64,000 bases of DNA from Oscillospiraceae bacterium (GCA_015066015.1 SVPE01000002.1:62001-126000), one strand, 5' to 3'. Numbered from the stretch's first letter, positions 10,231 to 19,710 are shown. A program made the numbers and translations. The notes: generated by a model from the sequence alone, not told the origin.

Positions 10231-10995
10231 TCAGTCAACTGTAGGACTATCTGAAATTCCGCTTAAATACCCTGATACATTATCAGTTGTAATCTTTTCA
10301 CCGTTGACAGTAACATTAACAAACCTGGCATCAATGTCTGTTTTTTCTGAATTGTTAACAATTATTTGTCCGCCCTCTGAAATCAGAAAATCACAATCAC
10401 TTATTGTCACAGTATTGACTGTCTGTCCTTCTTCAATGACGATAACATTGTCAACCTCAGCAGAAGTCTTGTTAATTGTAAGCTTATCTACACTCTTTCT
10501 CACGGTAACAAACACTTCCGCCTTCACAGATTCATTGCTATAATCAACCGCACTCTGATCATCAAACTCATTGCCGTCGACAATATGTGATATTTCTTTT
10601 TTCTCTTCTTGAGAAGTTGTTGACTCTGTCTCTGGTGTTGCGGTTGTTTTTTCCGTGACAGGTTCAGTTGTAGTTGCTTCGGTCGTACTTAACTGAGACA
10701 TGTTTTCGCCGGTTGTGCTTTCCGGCACGATTTCAGTCGTAGTCTCAGCTATAGTCTCAGTTGTTGACTCTTGGGTAGTTGTTTCGTCAGTATCTGCTGT
10801 TGTCGAGCTGTTTTCAGCAGTGGTTTCTGCAACCTCGCTCTTTTCATCAAACTGACCTGCCTGAATATCCCCGGCATTCACATTTACGCCGTCTGTATAC
10901 CAAGCAAAAGAAGTACCTATAAGCATAACCACACACAGCACTATCGAAAGAACGCTGCTGAGAAATGCCTGAGTAGTTATGTTAAATTTTCTCAA
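10231..10995 (-). CDS. SipW-dependent-type secreted protein with Thr/Glu-rich stalk
   Basis: VVMLIGTSFAWYTDGVNVNAGDIQAGQFDE followed by a long TTE-rich segment. Confidence 0.7.
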   Translation of the reverse strand: MRKFNITTQAFLSSVLSIVLCVVMLIGTSFAWYTDGVNVNAGDIQAGQFDEKSEVAETTAENSSTTADTDETTTQESTTETIAETTTEIVPESTTGENMSQLSTTEATTTEPVTEKTTATPETESTTSQEEKKEISHIVDGNEFDDQSAVDYSNESVKAEVFVTVRKSVDKLTINKTSAEVDNVIVIEEGQTVNTVTISDCDFLISEGGQIIVNNSEKTDIDARFVNVTVNGEKITTDNVSGYLSGISDSPTVD

Positions 10996-11049
10996 TCCTT
11001 TTCCCTCCGTTTCATCTTCTGAGAGAAGTTATATTTTTTCAACACAGTT

Positions 11050-11835
11050 TCAAACCGTAGCCTTTTCTGCAGTATCCTCTTCAGGATTTTCAATCACTGA
11101 CCCGGCTTCTTCTGTCTTATCCGCTTCAGATTCTTCCTGTGCGGTTTCCGCATTATCAAAAATCTTATCTCCTAACTGCTTTTTAAGCGCCATAATCTCT
11201 TCCATCATTTCCTTACTCTTCTCACGTTCGATTTCAAGCTCCTTCTTCTGAGCTTCAATCTCTTCAAGCTGTTCAGCCTTGTACTTTCTGAAAAGCTTTA
11301 TACAGTTAAGCCCCTGTGAAAGAATCAGAATAAAAAACGGAAGAAATATGCACATAATGTAGCCGGGAACTGTTTTTATATAATTGAAAAAAGCTCCGAC
11401 CTTTGGAATGCTGTGCTGATACTTACCGATAATATAAGGATACGTAACAACCATATCATCATCCGTATCTGTTGTTGTACCGTATGTTATAAAGCCCGGA
11501 TTTCCGTGAGGATCCTTGGCAGCACATCTGATTTTATGAGTGATTATTTCGCCGTAGGTGTCAGCGCTTTGTGAGATATAAGAGACTATATCCCCTTCTT
11601 TAAGAGTTGCATAATCATCAACCTCTTTTACAAAAATAAGGTCGCCTGCATCAAAATCTGTCTTACTCATTGAATCTGAAAGAACAATAAACGCCTTATA
11701 TCCAAAAAGAGAGCGGTCACTGCGGTTAAATGTATTTACAGAAACCACAGTAAAAATCATCATACCTATAGCAACAAGCACAAGCAGCACAACAAATATA
11801 TTCTTTATTATACTGAGAGCTTTTTTCATAATCAA
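11050..11835 (-). CDS. sipW: Signal peptidase I, SipW (ER-type) family, with C-terminal coiled tail
   Basis: VLSDSMSKTDFDAGDLIFVKEVDD, EGDIVSYIS, ITHKIR motifs; adjacent FAWxTD-type substrates. Confidence 0.85.
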   Translation of the reverse strand: MIMKKALSIIKNIFVVLLVLVAIGMMIFTVVSVNTFNRSDRSLFGYKAFIVLSDSMSKTDFDAGDLIFVKEVDDYATLKEGDIVSYISQSADTYGEIITHKIRCAAKDPHGNPGFITYGTTTDTDDDMVVTYPYIIGKYQHSIPKVGAFFNYIKTVPGYIMCIFLPFFILILSQGLNCIKLFRKYKAEQLEEIEAQKKELEIEREKSKEMMEEIMALKKQLGDKIFDNAETAQEESEADKTEEAGSVIENPEEDTAEKATV

Positions 11836-12434
11836 TCAAAAACCTTCCCGTCGTTGTTTCTGGACTGGACTGCCTTCGCATAAAAGATAAAGGATAAAGT
11901 CTTGTCCTTATAACTATTTTCTGAATTTTCAGGAAAATGGAAGATTATTTTAAGATCACGTCTTTCGCCGAAGGCAAGGGCATCCTCTGCAGCAAGGCCG
12001 GCCTCCTCTGTAAGCTCAGTAATTTTTCCTGAAAGTATAACGCTTTCGCCATCCTTGACTGTTACCTCAAGCGCATCTGCAAGATCACCTGAAACCTCGT
12101 CAAAATAAAGCTTGTAGTAAAGTCCGTCTGTTCCTGTATTTTCAACAAAGAAATCCTTTTCAACGGTCATTCCCGGTTCAAAAAGGAACTCGTCCTTTTC
12201 AATTACGGGCTTTCCGTCATTGAGGTTTATTCCTATTCCGCCGGTCTCAAAGGTATTGCCTGAGACGCTAATTGAAAGAAACAGAACTGCAAAGCTTGTT
12301 ATACACAGACATCCTATAATTCCGATAAGGGTAAGAATACCGACTGAAAGCTTTCTTGTTATCTTTTTATCAGCCATGAGTCTCCTCCTTTCTCTTTCTG
12401 AGCGAAAGAACAAAAACAAAGGATGATACTGCAA
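11832..12434 (-). CDS. TasA-like secreted protein (start likely near MADKKITRK)
   Basis: N-terminal TM segment, then SVSGNTFETGGIGINLNDG...FEPGMTVEKDFFVENTGTDGLYYKLYFD, typical of the TasA/camelysin fold. Confidence 0.6.
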   Translation of the reverse strand: MQYHPLFLFFRSERERRRLMADKKITRKLSVGILTLIGIIGCLCITSFAVLFLSISVSGNTFETGGIGINLNDGKPVIEKDEFLFEPGMTVEKDFFVENTGTDGLYYKLYFDEVSGDLADALEVTVKDGESVILSGKITELTEEAGLAAEDALAFGERRDLKIIFHFPENSENSYKDKTLSFIFYAKAVQSRNNDGKVFD

Positions 12435-13209
12435 GAACTGAAAGAATTATTCCTATCTGAGTCGAATCACCTGTATCGGGAGGATCAATAAGCTGTCCCG
12501 GAGGAGGATTCTTTCTTGTGGTAGTTACTGTAGTCGATTCGGTTGTTGACTCTGTAGATGAAGCACCTGTTGATTCAGTGGTAGACTCAGTTGTCGATTC
12601 AGTTGTCGACTCGGTTGCGGTTACTGTAGTTGATTCAGTTGTTGTCTCTTCCTCTTCAACCCACCATCTGAAATCACAGATAAGCTGCTTATACTGATAT
12701 TCATTACCTACATCGGTATCAAGATATACTATTATATCATAGGTAAGAGTCTGTGTCGTTTTGCTCTCAGAAGAAATCTCGGTATCGATTTTTTCAGGCA
12801 TATCCTTCATGAGTCCGTCATAAACGGGAGCTTCTGCACCGTTGAGGATAACCTTACACTTAAGCACCTCTGCAAGCTTCTCATATCCCGGAAGAATCAC
12901 TGACGAGAAATGCACCGTCAGCGTGCCTACAAAAGAAACATCAAGATTATAGGTGCCATTCACCTCATCACCGGGGAACATATTAACCGAATTGAAACGG
13001 AACTCTTCAAATGCATTGTTTTTATATAACGCAAGCGACACTTCTTTTGACTCAGCAACCAATCTGTTTCCGTATCCGTCTGACGACGCAGCCGATGTAA
13101 GAGCAGACACATTGAAAATAATTAACAAAGCCATTATCAATGTGGGGATTTTTAAACCTATGCGATTCATTATCAGTTTCCACCTCCTGGTTATTTTAGC
13201 ACTTAACAA
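12370..13209 (-). CDS. Surface protein with Thr/Ser-rich stalk and C-terminal wall-anchor-like signal
   Basis: Signal peptide; (TES)n-rich stalk; C terminus PPDTGDSTQIGIILSVLAVSSFVFVLSLRKRKEE (sortase-like motif, TM, basic tail). Confidence 0.7.
   Translation of the reverse strand: MLSAKITRRWKLIMNRIGLKIPTLIMALLIIFNVSALTSAASSDGYGNRLVAESKEVSLALYKNNAFEEFRFNSVNMFPGDEVNGTYNLDVSFVGTLTVHFSSVILPGYEKLAEVLKCKVILNGAEAPVYDGLMKDMPEKIDTEISSESKTTQTLTYDIIVYLDTDVGNEYQYKQLICDFRWWVEEEETTTESTTVTATESTTESTTESTTESTGASSTESTTESTTVTTTRKNPPPGQLIDPPDTGDSTQIGIILSVLAVSSFVFVLSLRKRKEETHG
12525..12650. repeat. Degenerate tandem repeat encoding the TESTTES stalk
   Basis: Repeated gactcagttgtc/gattcagttgtc units. Confidence 0.8.
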
Positions 13210-13348
13210 CGTAATAATTTGTCATAATACCTTCAAATTCTGATGATTAGGTTATTATATTATATATAATGATACGTGTCATTTCAAGCAAATCCGTATT
13301 TTTTGTAAGGATTTCCAATTATAGATTCGGTTTTTTGTAGTTTTATAT

Positions 13349-13385
13349 AAAAAGAAGCTGCCACTTAGTGGCAGCTTCTATTTTA
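13349..13385. terminator. Intrinsic terminator-like hairpin
   Basis: AAGAAGCTGCCACTTAGTGGCAGCTTCT inverted repeat with A/T flanks. Confidence 0.75.
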
Positions 13386-13420
13386 AAATTTCAAATTTTA
13401 AAATAGCGAATCTTTAATTA

Positions 13421-13534
13421 TTAAGCTTCGTTTTCTGTAAAGTACTTCTTAACTGCAAAGTAGATCTTATCGAAAAGAGCTACGATGTCAGCCCAGTAAG
13501 TCTTAAGGAAATCAAAAAATACGTTGTCACCCAT
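13421..13534 (-). CDS. Microprotein, 37 aa, amphipathic
   Basis: AAAGGAGATATAGCAC-ATG start; MGDNVFFDFLKTYWADIVALFDKIYFAVKKYFTENEA. Confidence 0.65.
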   Translation of the reverse strand: MGDNVFFDFLKTYWADIVALFDKIYFAVKKYFTENEA

Positions 13535-13693
13535 TGTGCTATATCTCCTTTCGTAGATTAACTCCGGAGCTTTCACCCCTATCGTCGCATTAATTATATA
13601 ATATGATTTATATTTTGTCAATATTTAATTAAAAAAAAATTCACGAATTATATTATTTTGTTCTTTCAAAAAATTTTTTTGTATTTTTTTATG

Positions 13694-13720
13694 TTTTGTT
13701 GCAAAAAACCTGCAACAAAA
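13694..13720. promoter_or_regulatory. 10-bp perfect inverted repeat upstream of the phage packaging cassette
   Basis: TTTTGTTGCA-(AAAAACC)-TGCAACAAAA. Confidence 0.5.
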
Positions 13721-13739
13721 TCCGTTTTTGGGCCATTAA

Positions 13740-14255
13740 GTGAGAGGACTTTTTCTCTCGGAAAGGAGAATCACTATCAAAAACGAACTTTCAGGAAAAG
13801 AAAAACTCTTTTGCACTTATTACAGTCTGAACTGCAACGCAAGAGAGGCCGCCGCGAAATCCGGTTATGTTTTTCCGGAAAAATCTGCAATGCGTCTTCT
13901 TAAAAAAGCTGAAATCAGAAGCTATATTGAAGAGCTTGAAAAGCAGCGAAAGGCCGACAGAAACGATATAACCCAAGGTTATGTGAGACTTGCTTTCGGC
14001 TGCGTCAGCGATGCAATAAAGCTTATGTTCAGTGAAGACCCTGAAGAAAACAGCATTGACAGTATGGATCTTTTTAACATTTCCGAAATCAAGAAAAAAA
14101 AGGGCGGTGACATCGAAATAAAATTTTTCGACAGGCTGAAGGCACTTGAAAAGCTCCAGCAACTTTGTGAAGAAGGAGAAAGCTATTCTCCGGGTTCGCT
14201 ATACGCCGCAATTGCATCCTCCGCGGCAGTCCTGAAGGAGGATGCAATTGAATAA
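13740..14255 (+). CDS. Phage terminase small subunit (best SD supports initiation near 13776)
   Basis: LSGKEKLFCTYYSLNCNAREAAAKSGYVFPEKSAMRLLKKAEIRSYIEEL, terminase_2/PBSX-type small subunit; directly upstream of terL. Confidence 0.85.
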   Translation: MRGLFLSERRITIKNELSGKEKLFCTYYSLNCNAREAAAKSGYVFPEKSAMRLLKKAEIRSYIEELEKQRKADRNDITQGYVRLAFGCVSDAIKLMFSEDPEENSIDSMDLFNISEIKKKKGGDIEIKFFDRLKALEKLQQLCEEGESYSPGSLYAAIASSAAVLKEDAIE

Positions 14256-15507
14256 GCCTGAATTTTCTGTTTTTTCAAAAAAACAGCTTATTGCTCTTTC
14301 GTGGTGGCATGATAATTCGCCCTTTTGCAGCATGGACGGAATTATCTGTGACGGAGCAGTAAGAAGCGGCAAAACCACCTGCATGTCACTTTCCTTTATC
14401 GCATGGACATTCTACAACTTTAACGACACGTCATTTGCCATCTGCGGAAAAACAATAAGCTCCTTAAGACGCAACATTATAACGGACCTCATCCCCCGTT
14501 TGCGTGAGCTCGGCTTTGATTGTGAGGAAAAATTCAGTCAGAATCTGGTAAAAATCAGTTTCGGCACAAAAATAAACAGATTTTATCTTTTCGGCGGACG
14601 TGACGAAAGCTCAGCATCCCTGATTCAGGGAATGACTCTTGGCGGAATTCTCCTTGATGAAGTCGCTCTCATGCCGCGCTCTTTTGTGGAGCAGGCACTG
14701 GCACGTTGTTCCCTTCACGGCTCAAAATTCTGGTTCAACTGTAACCCGGAAAGCCCAATGCACTGGTTTTTTAAAGAATGGATCGAAAAGCACAAGGAAA
14801 AGAACTGTCTTTACCTTCACTTTCTTATGACGGACAATCCCTCTCTTTCAGAAAAAACCGTAAGACGATATGAAACACTCTATAGCGGAACCTTTTACGA
14901 AAGGTTTGTTCTTGGCAGATGGGTAGCTGTAGACGGCCTCGTTTATCCTGATGCAGCCGAAGGAAAATACACTGCCGAGCCTCCTTGCAAGAGTTTCAGC
15001 GAATATTATGTCTCCTGCGACTACGGAACAGTAAACCCCACATCAATGGGATTGTGGGGACTTGCAGACGAAGTATGGTACCGCATTGACGAGTATTACT
15101 TTGACTCGCGCAAGCAAGGCGCACACAAAACCGATGAAGAGTATTATGCAGAGCTTCTGAAACTCACTGACGGAATAGATGTAACCGCCGTCATTATTGA
15201 CCCATCTGCCGCCTCCTTCATCGAATGCATCTGCAGACACGGCAAATACAGAGTCATCCCTGCCAAAAATGATGTAACCGACGGTATAAGAAAGGTTCAG
15301 TCTGCATTCCGTGACGGAAAAATCCGTATCAGCCCCTGCTGTAAAAGTGCAATAAGAGAGTTCTCTCTTTACCGCTGGGACGAAAATGCAAAAAAGGACA
15401 CACCAAAGAAAGAGAACGACCACGCCATGGATGATATCCGGTACTTTGTGCTTAATGTTCTCGACAGGCAGGATGACCTGTTTTTTGCCTTTGCTTCAAG
15501 CAGATAA
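14242..15507 (+). CDS. Phage terminase large subunit, PBSX family (probable TTG start at 14248)
   Basis: ICDGAVRSGKTTCMSLSFIAW Walker A, MTLGGILLDEVALM Walker B-like, nuclease-domain VSCDYG and HAMDDIRY. Confidence 0.93.
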   Translation: MQLNKPEFSVFSKKQLIALSWWHDNSPFCSMDGIICDGAVRSGKTTCMSLSFIAWTFYNFNDTSFAICGKTISSLRRNIITDLIPRLRELGFDCEEKFSQNLVKISFGTKINRFYLFGGRDESSASLIQGMTLGGILLDEVALMPRSFVEQALARCSLHGSKFWFNCNPESPMHWFFKEWIEKHKEKNCLYLHFLMTDNPSLSEKTVRRYETLYSGTFYERFVLGRWVAVDGLVYPDAAEGKYTAEPPCKSFSEYYVSCDYGTVNPTSMGLWGLADEVWYRIDEYYFDSRKQGAHKTDEEYYAELLKLTDGIDVTAVIIDPSAASFIECICRHGKYRVIPAKNDVTDGIRKVQSAFRDGKIRISPCCKSAIREFSLYRWDENAKKDTPKKENDHAMDDIRYFVLNVLDRQDDLFFAFASSR

Positions 15508-15540
15508 CCAAATCAAATAATAACGAAAGGAGTGAAAAAT

Positions 15541-16725
15541 TTGGCAATCGGGAAAAGAAAAAAATTACGCCCCGAAAGCGAGGTTGTTGCCGTACCTCAG
15601 ATATCAGCCTCTTCTCATCCGTTTATTAACCTGAGCTCATACAATCCCATGTCGGGATATGATATGGCACTTTATAAGTCCCTCAGAGAGGCTGTACCGG
15701 TAATAGATGCGGCAATATACAAAATCATACGTCTTATCGGTTCATTCAGCATCATAACAGATGACGATGAGGCCGGGCTTCTGGTAAAAGACTTTCTCAA
15801 AGCAGTAAATGTCGGCGGCACAAGACAGGGTATCGACGCCTTCGTGTCAACCTTTCTTGAGCAGCTTCTTACCTACGGCACCTCTGTAGGTGAAATAATC
15901 ACTGACGGAAACACCATAACCCATCTTTACAATGCCGACCTTAAAAGCGTTTCACTTTCTCAAGGGAACAGCGCACTTGACATCATAGTCAACACCGATA
16001 ACGGTAACGGCACCTTTGTACCCGTAAAATACCCCGCACTTATTCTGCTTTCCGTGCATAATCCCGAGCCCGGCTCTGTCTACGGAACATCCATACTCAA
16101 AGGGCTCCCCTTTATAAGCGATGTGCTTCTCAAAATATTCAACACAATCGGTACAAACTGGGAGCGCGTGGGTAATGTGCGCTTTGCCGTTACCTATAAG
16201 CCCCAGAATGACACCATGGACAAGGCATATGCCAAAGAAAGAGCTATGCTTGTCGCAAACGAATGGAGCAAAACCATGTCGTCGGGCTCCTCGTCAGCCA
16301 AGGACTTCGTCGCAGTCGGTGATGTCAGCATCAAGGCAATCGGCGCCGATAATCAGATTCTTGACAGCGAAATCCCGGTAAGACAGATGCTCGAACAAAT
16401 TGTTGCCAAGCTTGGCATACCCCCATTCCTTCTCGGTCTCAGCTGGTCCACAACAGAAAGAATGAGCTTTCAGCAAGCGGATATTCTCACAAGTGAAATA
16501 GAATTTTACCGCAGAGAGCTTAATCCTGTTATTTCACAGATCATAAGGCTCTTTCTCCGTCTTCACGGCTTTGACTGCAGATTTGAAATTGAATGGGATG
16601 ACATAACTCTTCAGGATATCACAGAGCTCGCAAGGAGCCGATACTACGACGCCCAGACCGCAAAAATTTTAAATGAAACAGGAGGTGAGCAATCAGATGA
16701 CTCCGATGCCCAACAACACACCTGA
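15541..16725 (+). CDS. Phage portal protein (probable TTG start with GAAAGGAG SD)
   Basis: LREAVPVIDAAIYKIIRLIGSF, VHNPEPGSVYGTSILKGLPFISDVLLK; follows terL. Confidence 0.85.
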   Translation: MAIGKRKKLRPESEVVAVPQISASSHPFINLSSYNPMSGYDMALYKSLREAVPVIDAAIYKIIRLIGSFSIITDDDEAGLLVKDFLKAVNVGGTRQGIDAFVSTFLEQLLTYGTSVGEIITDGNTITHLYNADLKSVSLSQGNSALDIIVNTDNGNGTFVPVKYPALILLSVHNPEPGSVYGTSILKGLPFISDVLLKIFNTIGTNWERVGNVRFAVTYKPQNDTMDKAYAKERAMLVANEWSKTMSSGSSSAKDFVAVGDVSIKAIGADNQILDSEIPVRQMLEQIVAKLGIPPFLLGLSWSTTERMSFQQADILTSEIEFYRRELNPVISQIIRLFLRLHGFDCRFEIEWDDITLQDITELARSRYYDAQTAKILNETGGEQSDDSDAQQHT

Positions 16726-17626
16726 TGAAAACGAGCTTTCCCTTATAAACACCTACACAAGAAACCCTCTTTCGGCAGAAGAAATATACTGCTTCAGTAT
16801 CACACTCTGTGACAATGAGGTTGACCGTGACTTCGAGCGCTTTTCTGTAAAAGCCCTTGAAGAACTCAGTGAGCTTTTCATAGGTAAAACCGGTATCAGC
16901 GACCATGATATGAGCTCACGCAATCAGACGGCGCGAATATATAAAACCTGGCTTGAAAAGGACAGTACTAAAAAGACCTCTGCAGGTGAAGATTATGTTG
17001 CCCTCAAGGCAAAGGCGTATATGCTCAGAAACAGTGACACTGAATCCCTCGTAGCCCAGATTGAAGCCGGTATCAAAAAGGAAGTAAGTGTAGGCTGCTC
17101 AATGAAAAGTATGGTGTGCTCAATCTGCTCAAAGGATATGAAAGCTCATGAGTGCAACCACATCAAGGGAAAGTATTACGGCAAGAAGCTTTGCTACGGC
17201 ATTCTTTCGCAGGCAGGTGATGCTTACGAATGGTCCTTTGTAGCAGTACCCGCTCAGAAAAATGCCGGAGTTACAAAAAGCTTCGGAAAAAGAAGCAAGA
17301 CAACCGTCACAGCATCTGCAGAAAAGGCCTGTGATGAGGTTGTCTGCTCAAAAGAATTTATACATAATCTTGAAAAGCAGGCAGAAGACGGCAGACTTTA
17401 TAAACAGTATCTTTGTGAAAGTATAAGGAAATACGCTTTGATTACTATGCCGCGTGTAGATATCACCGCCTTCATCTCACACTGTGAGGAAATGAGCGTC
17501 ACCGAGCTTAAAAGCCTTCGTGACGGGCTCAGAGCGCAGGCAGGAGAAATTATTCCCGTCACACTGCAGCTTAAAGCTTTACAAGACAGAAAAAATGAAA
17601 CAAATAACAATGTATTTAAAATTTAA
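16697..17626 (+). CDS. Putative phage prohead protease/scaffold-like protein
   Basis: Position between portal and capsid; DNEVDRDFERFSVKALEELSELFIGKTGISDHDMSSRNQTARIYKTW, KEVSVGCSMKSMVCSIC, YEWSFVAVPAQKNAG. Confidence 0.65.
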   Translation: MTPMPNNTPDENELSLINTYTRNPLSAEEIYCFSITLCDNEVDRDFERFSVKALEELSELFIGKTGISDHDMSSRNQTARIYKTWLEKDSTKKTSAGEDYVALKAKAYMLRNSDTESLVAQIEAGIKKEVSVGCSMKSMVCSICSKDMKAHECNHIKGKYYGKKLCYGILSQAGDAYEWSFVAVPAQKNAGVTKSFGKRSKTTVTASAEKACDEVVCSKEFIHNLEKQAEDGRLYKQYLCESIRKYALITMPRVDITAFISHCEEMSVTELKSLRDGLRAQAGEIIPVTLQLKALQDRKNETNNNVFKI

Positions 17627-17640
17627 GGAGGATTTTTTTA

Positions 17641-17985
17641 ATGAAAACCTATTTTAACGGCTTTGAAACCAATGAAATCACATTCAAATCACCGTCTAAA
17701 CTTGTTGCAAACAGAGTAGTTGCTTACGCTTCCGACGGATACTTAGCCTATGCTGAGCAGGGCGGAGATTTCACAGGCATCGTCACATCTTACAGAGACG
17801 GTTTTGCCACAGTTGTAATGAAGGGACACGCTGTAGCATCATATAACGAATCGCTTCCCTCGATGGGCATCTGCAAGCTTGCTCCCGGTAAAAACGGCTT
17901 TATGGAGGCTGACGAAGAAAACGGTAAGGCTTATACCGTACTAAACGTTGACAGCAAAACAAAAACAATTGAGTTTATTATCTAA
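17641..17985 (+). CDS. Putative capsid decoration/stabilisation protein
   Basis: Small protein with strong SD directly upstream of the major capsid gene; beta-rich, VVAYASDGYLAYAEQGGDFTGIV. Confidence 0.55.
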   Translation: MKTYFNGFETNEITFKSPSKLVANRVVAYASDGYLAYAEQGGDFTGIVTSYRDGFATVVMKGHAVASYNESLPSMGICKLAPGKNGFMEADEENGKAYTVLNVDSKTKTIEFII

Positions 17986-17999
17986 AGGAGGTTATAATA

Positions 18000-19001
18000 A
18001 TGAATTTTGACAACATCAGACTTGACAAAGGACTTTACACCACCGGAAAGAGCTTCACAGAGGCCCTTGAAAGCATTGATCCCAGCGAAAACTACATCGG
18101 TACAGAGCTTGAGGGACTTGATGCCTTCCAGCGTCAGCTCAAGCGCTTTGATATCAAGGTAAGCGGCAAGAACAGCGACCCCATCGAGAAGTTTTTCAGA
18201 ACGAGCGATTCCGCAACACTCTTCCCTGAATATATCTCTCGTTCTGTCGCCCAGGGAATTGAGAAGACTGACATTCTCGACTCAATTGTTGCCACAACAA
18301 CCAAAATCGAAGGCCTCGATTACCGTTCAGTTGCTACCGAAAGTTCTGACTCAGCTTACGAGCCTTCAGTAGTTGCGGAAGGTGCATTCATCCCCGAAAC
18401 AAAGATCGTAACAAAGGATAAGCTTGTTTCTCTTCACAAATGCGGCAGACTTCTCAGCGCATCCTACGAAGCAATCCGATTCCAGAGAATCGACCTTTTC
18501 ACTGTTGCTCTCAGACAGATCGGTGCAGGCATCGCACGCGCTCAGCTTGCAGATGCAATTGATGTTCTTCTCAACGGTGACGGAAACAACAACTATGCAA
18601 AGCTTGTAACTCGCTCAGGCGATACAATCTGCTACGCAGATCTTATCAACATCTGGAATGCGCTCAGTCCCTACGATCTCACAACACTTATTGCATCACC
18701 TGACATTATGACAAGTCTTCTTGCTCTCCCTGAATTCAGAGACAGCTACAAGGGTCTTGATTTTCATGCAACAGGTAAAATGATCACACCTCTCGGTGCC
18801 GAGCTTTTCAAAACCGATTCTCTTCACGTAGGTGCAATTATCGGCTTAGACAAGACCTGTGCTCTTGAAAAGGTTGAAGCAATGCCTGTAACAACAGAAT
18901 TCGACAAGCTTATTGACCGTCAGCTTGAAAGAGCTTCAATTACAACAATTGCCGGCTTCTCAAAGATCTTTGACGAGTCCGCAGTAAGAATGGAATTTTA
19001 A
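18000..19001 (+). CDS. Phage major capsid protein (HK97-like)
   Basis: ESSDSAYEPSVVAEGAFIPETKIVTKDKLVSLHKCGRLLSASYEAIRFQRIDLFTVALRQIGAGIARAQLADAIDVLLNGDG; position. Confidence 0.85.
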   Translation: MNFDNIRLDKGLYTTGKSFTEALESIDPSENYIGTELEGLDAFQRQLKRFDIKVSGKNSDPIEKFFRTSDSATLFPEYISRSVAQGIEKTDILDSIVATTTKIEGLDYRSVATESSDSAYEPSVVAEGAFIPETKIVTKDKLVSLHKCGRLLSASYEAIRFQRIDLFTVALRQIGAGIARAQLADAIDVLLNGDGNNNYAKLVTRSGDTICYADLINIWNALSPYDLTTLIASPDIMTSLLALPEFRDSYKGLDFHATGKMITPLGAELFKTDSLHVGAIIGLDKTCALEKVEAMPVTTEFDKLIDRQLERASITTIAGFSKIFDESAVRMEF

Positions 19002-19016
19002 TAAGGAGACGTCTTT

Positions 19017-19382
19017 ATGATTACCGCAAACGATGTTTTAGCCGTCCTTCGCAGTAATTATGACACCGAAAGCTATCAGGAATCGGATTTGCTGCCTTGC
19101 TGCGAAAACGGACTTTCCTGGGTGAAAGCCAGGCTCAGAAAAGGTGTAAAAGATACAGACCCAATGATAGTGCAGACTGCCGCTGCCGTCGCCCGTTTCA
19201 GATTCTTTCTTGTGACCTTATCGCAAAGTGAAAATCACGACAGCTACCGCGTGGGCGACGTATCCGTAAGCTCCGACCGTACAAAAGCTCTCGAAAGAGA
19301 AAAGCTCATTCACGATATGGCTCTGGCAGATGCTGCATCCATCCTTACAGACGGAGGTTTTTACTGCTGTGGATACTGCTGA
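19017..19382 (+). CDS. Putative phage head-tail connector protein
   Basis: Small alpha-helical protein directly downstream of the capsid gene in the usual connector position. Confidence 0.55.
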   Translation: MITANDVLAVLRSNYDTESYQESDLLPCCENGLSWVKARLRKGVKDTDPMIVQTAAAVARFRFFLVTLSQSENHDSYRVGDVSVSSDRTKALEREKLIHDMALADAASILTDGGFYCCGYC

Positions 19383-19707
19383 AAAATTAAATTTACTAAT
19401 CAGAAAAACAGGCGTCACCCTGAACCTGTTAAACAACGGTGAGTACGTCGGCAGCTTCAAAGCCTTTCTTCAGCCTCTGAGGTATAAAAACAAAATTTAC
19501 CTCAGAGGTGTAGCTACCGAGCTGGGTTATGACAGTCTGAAAAAATATCTTCTTATTTCACCTTACGATGTTGACCTATATTCAGTTGACGGCACATATC
19601 TGACTCTGAAATATGAAAAAAACTTTCTCAGCATTGACCATAGCGAAAAGGTTTTCTTCGGCAATAAGCCCTTATACACCTGGTCAATCGTCACAAAGGA
19701 GGGATAA
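19369..19707 (+). CDS. Putative phage head-closure protein (GTG start)
   Basis: GGAGG SD upstream of GTG 19369; overlaps the previous gene; usual head-closure position. Confidence 0.5.
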   Translation: MDTAEKLNLLIRKTGVTLNLLNNGEYVGSFKAFLQPLRYKNKIYLRGVATELGYDSLKKYLLISPYDVDLYSVDGTYLTLKYEKNFLSIDHSEKVFFGNKPLYTWSIVTKEG

Positions 19708-19710
19708 AGA

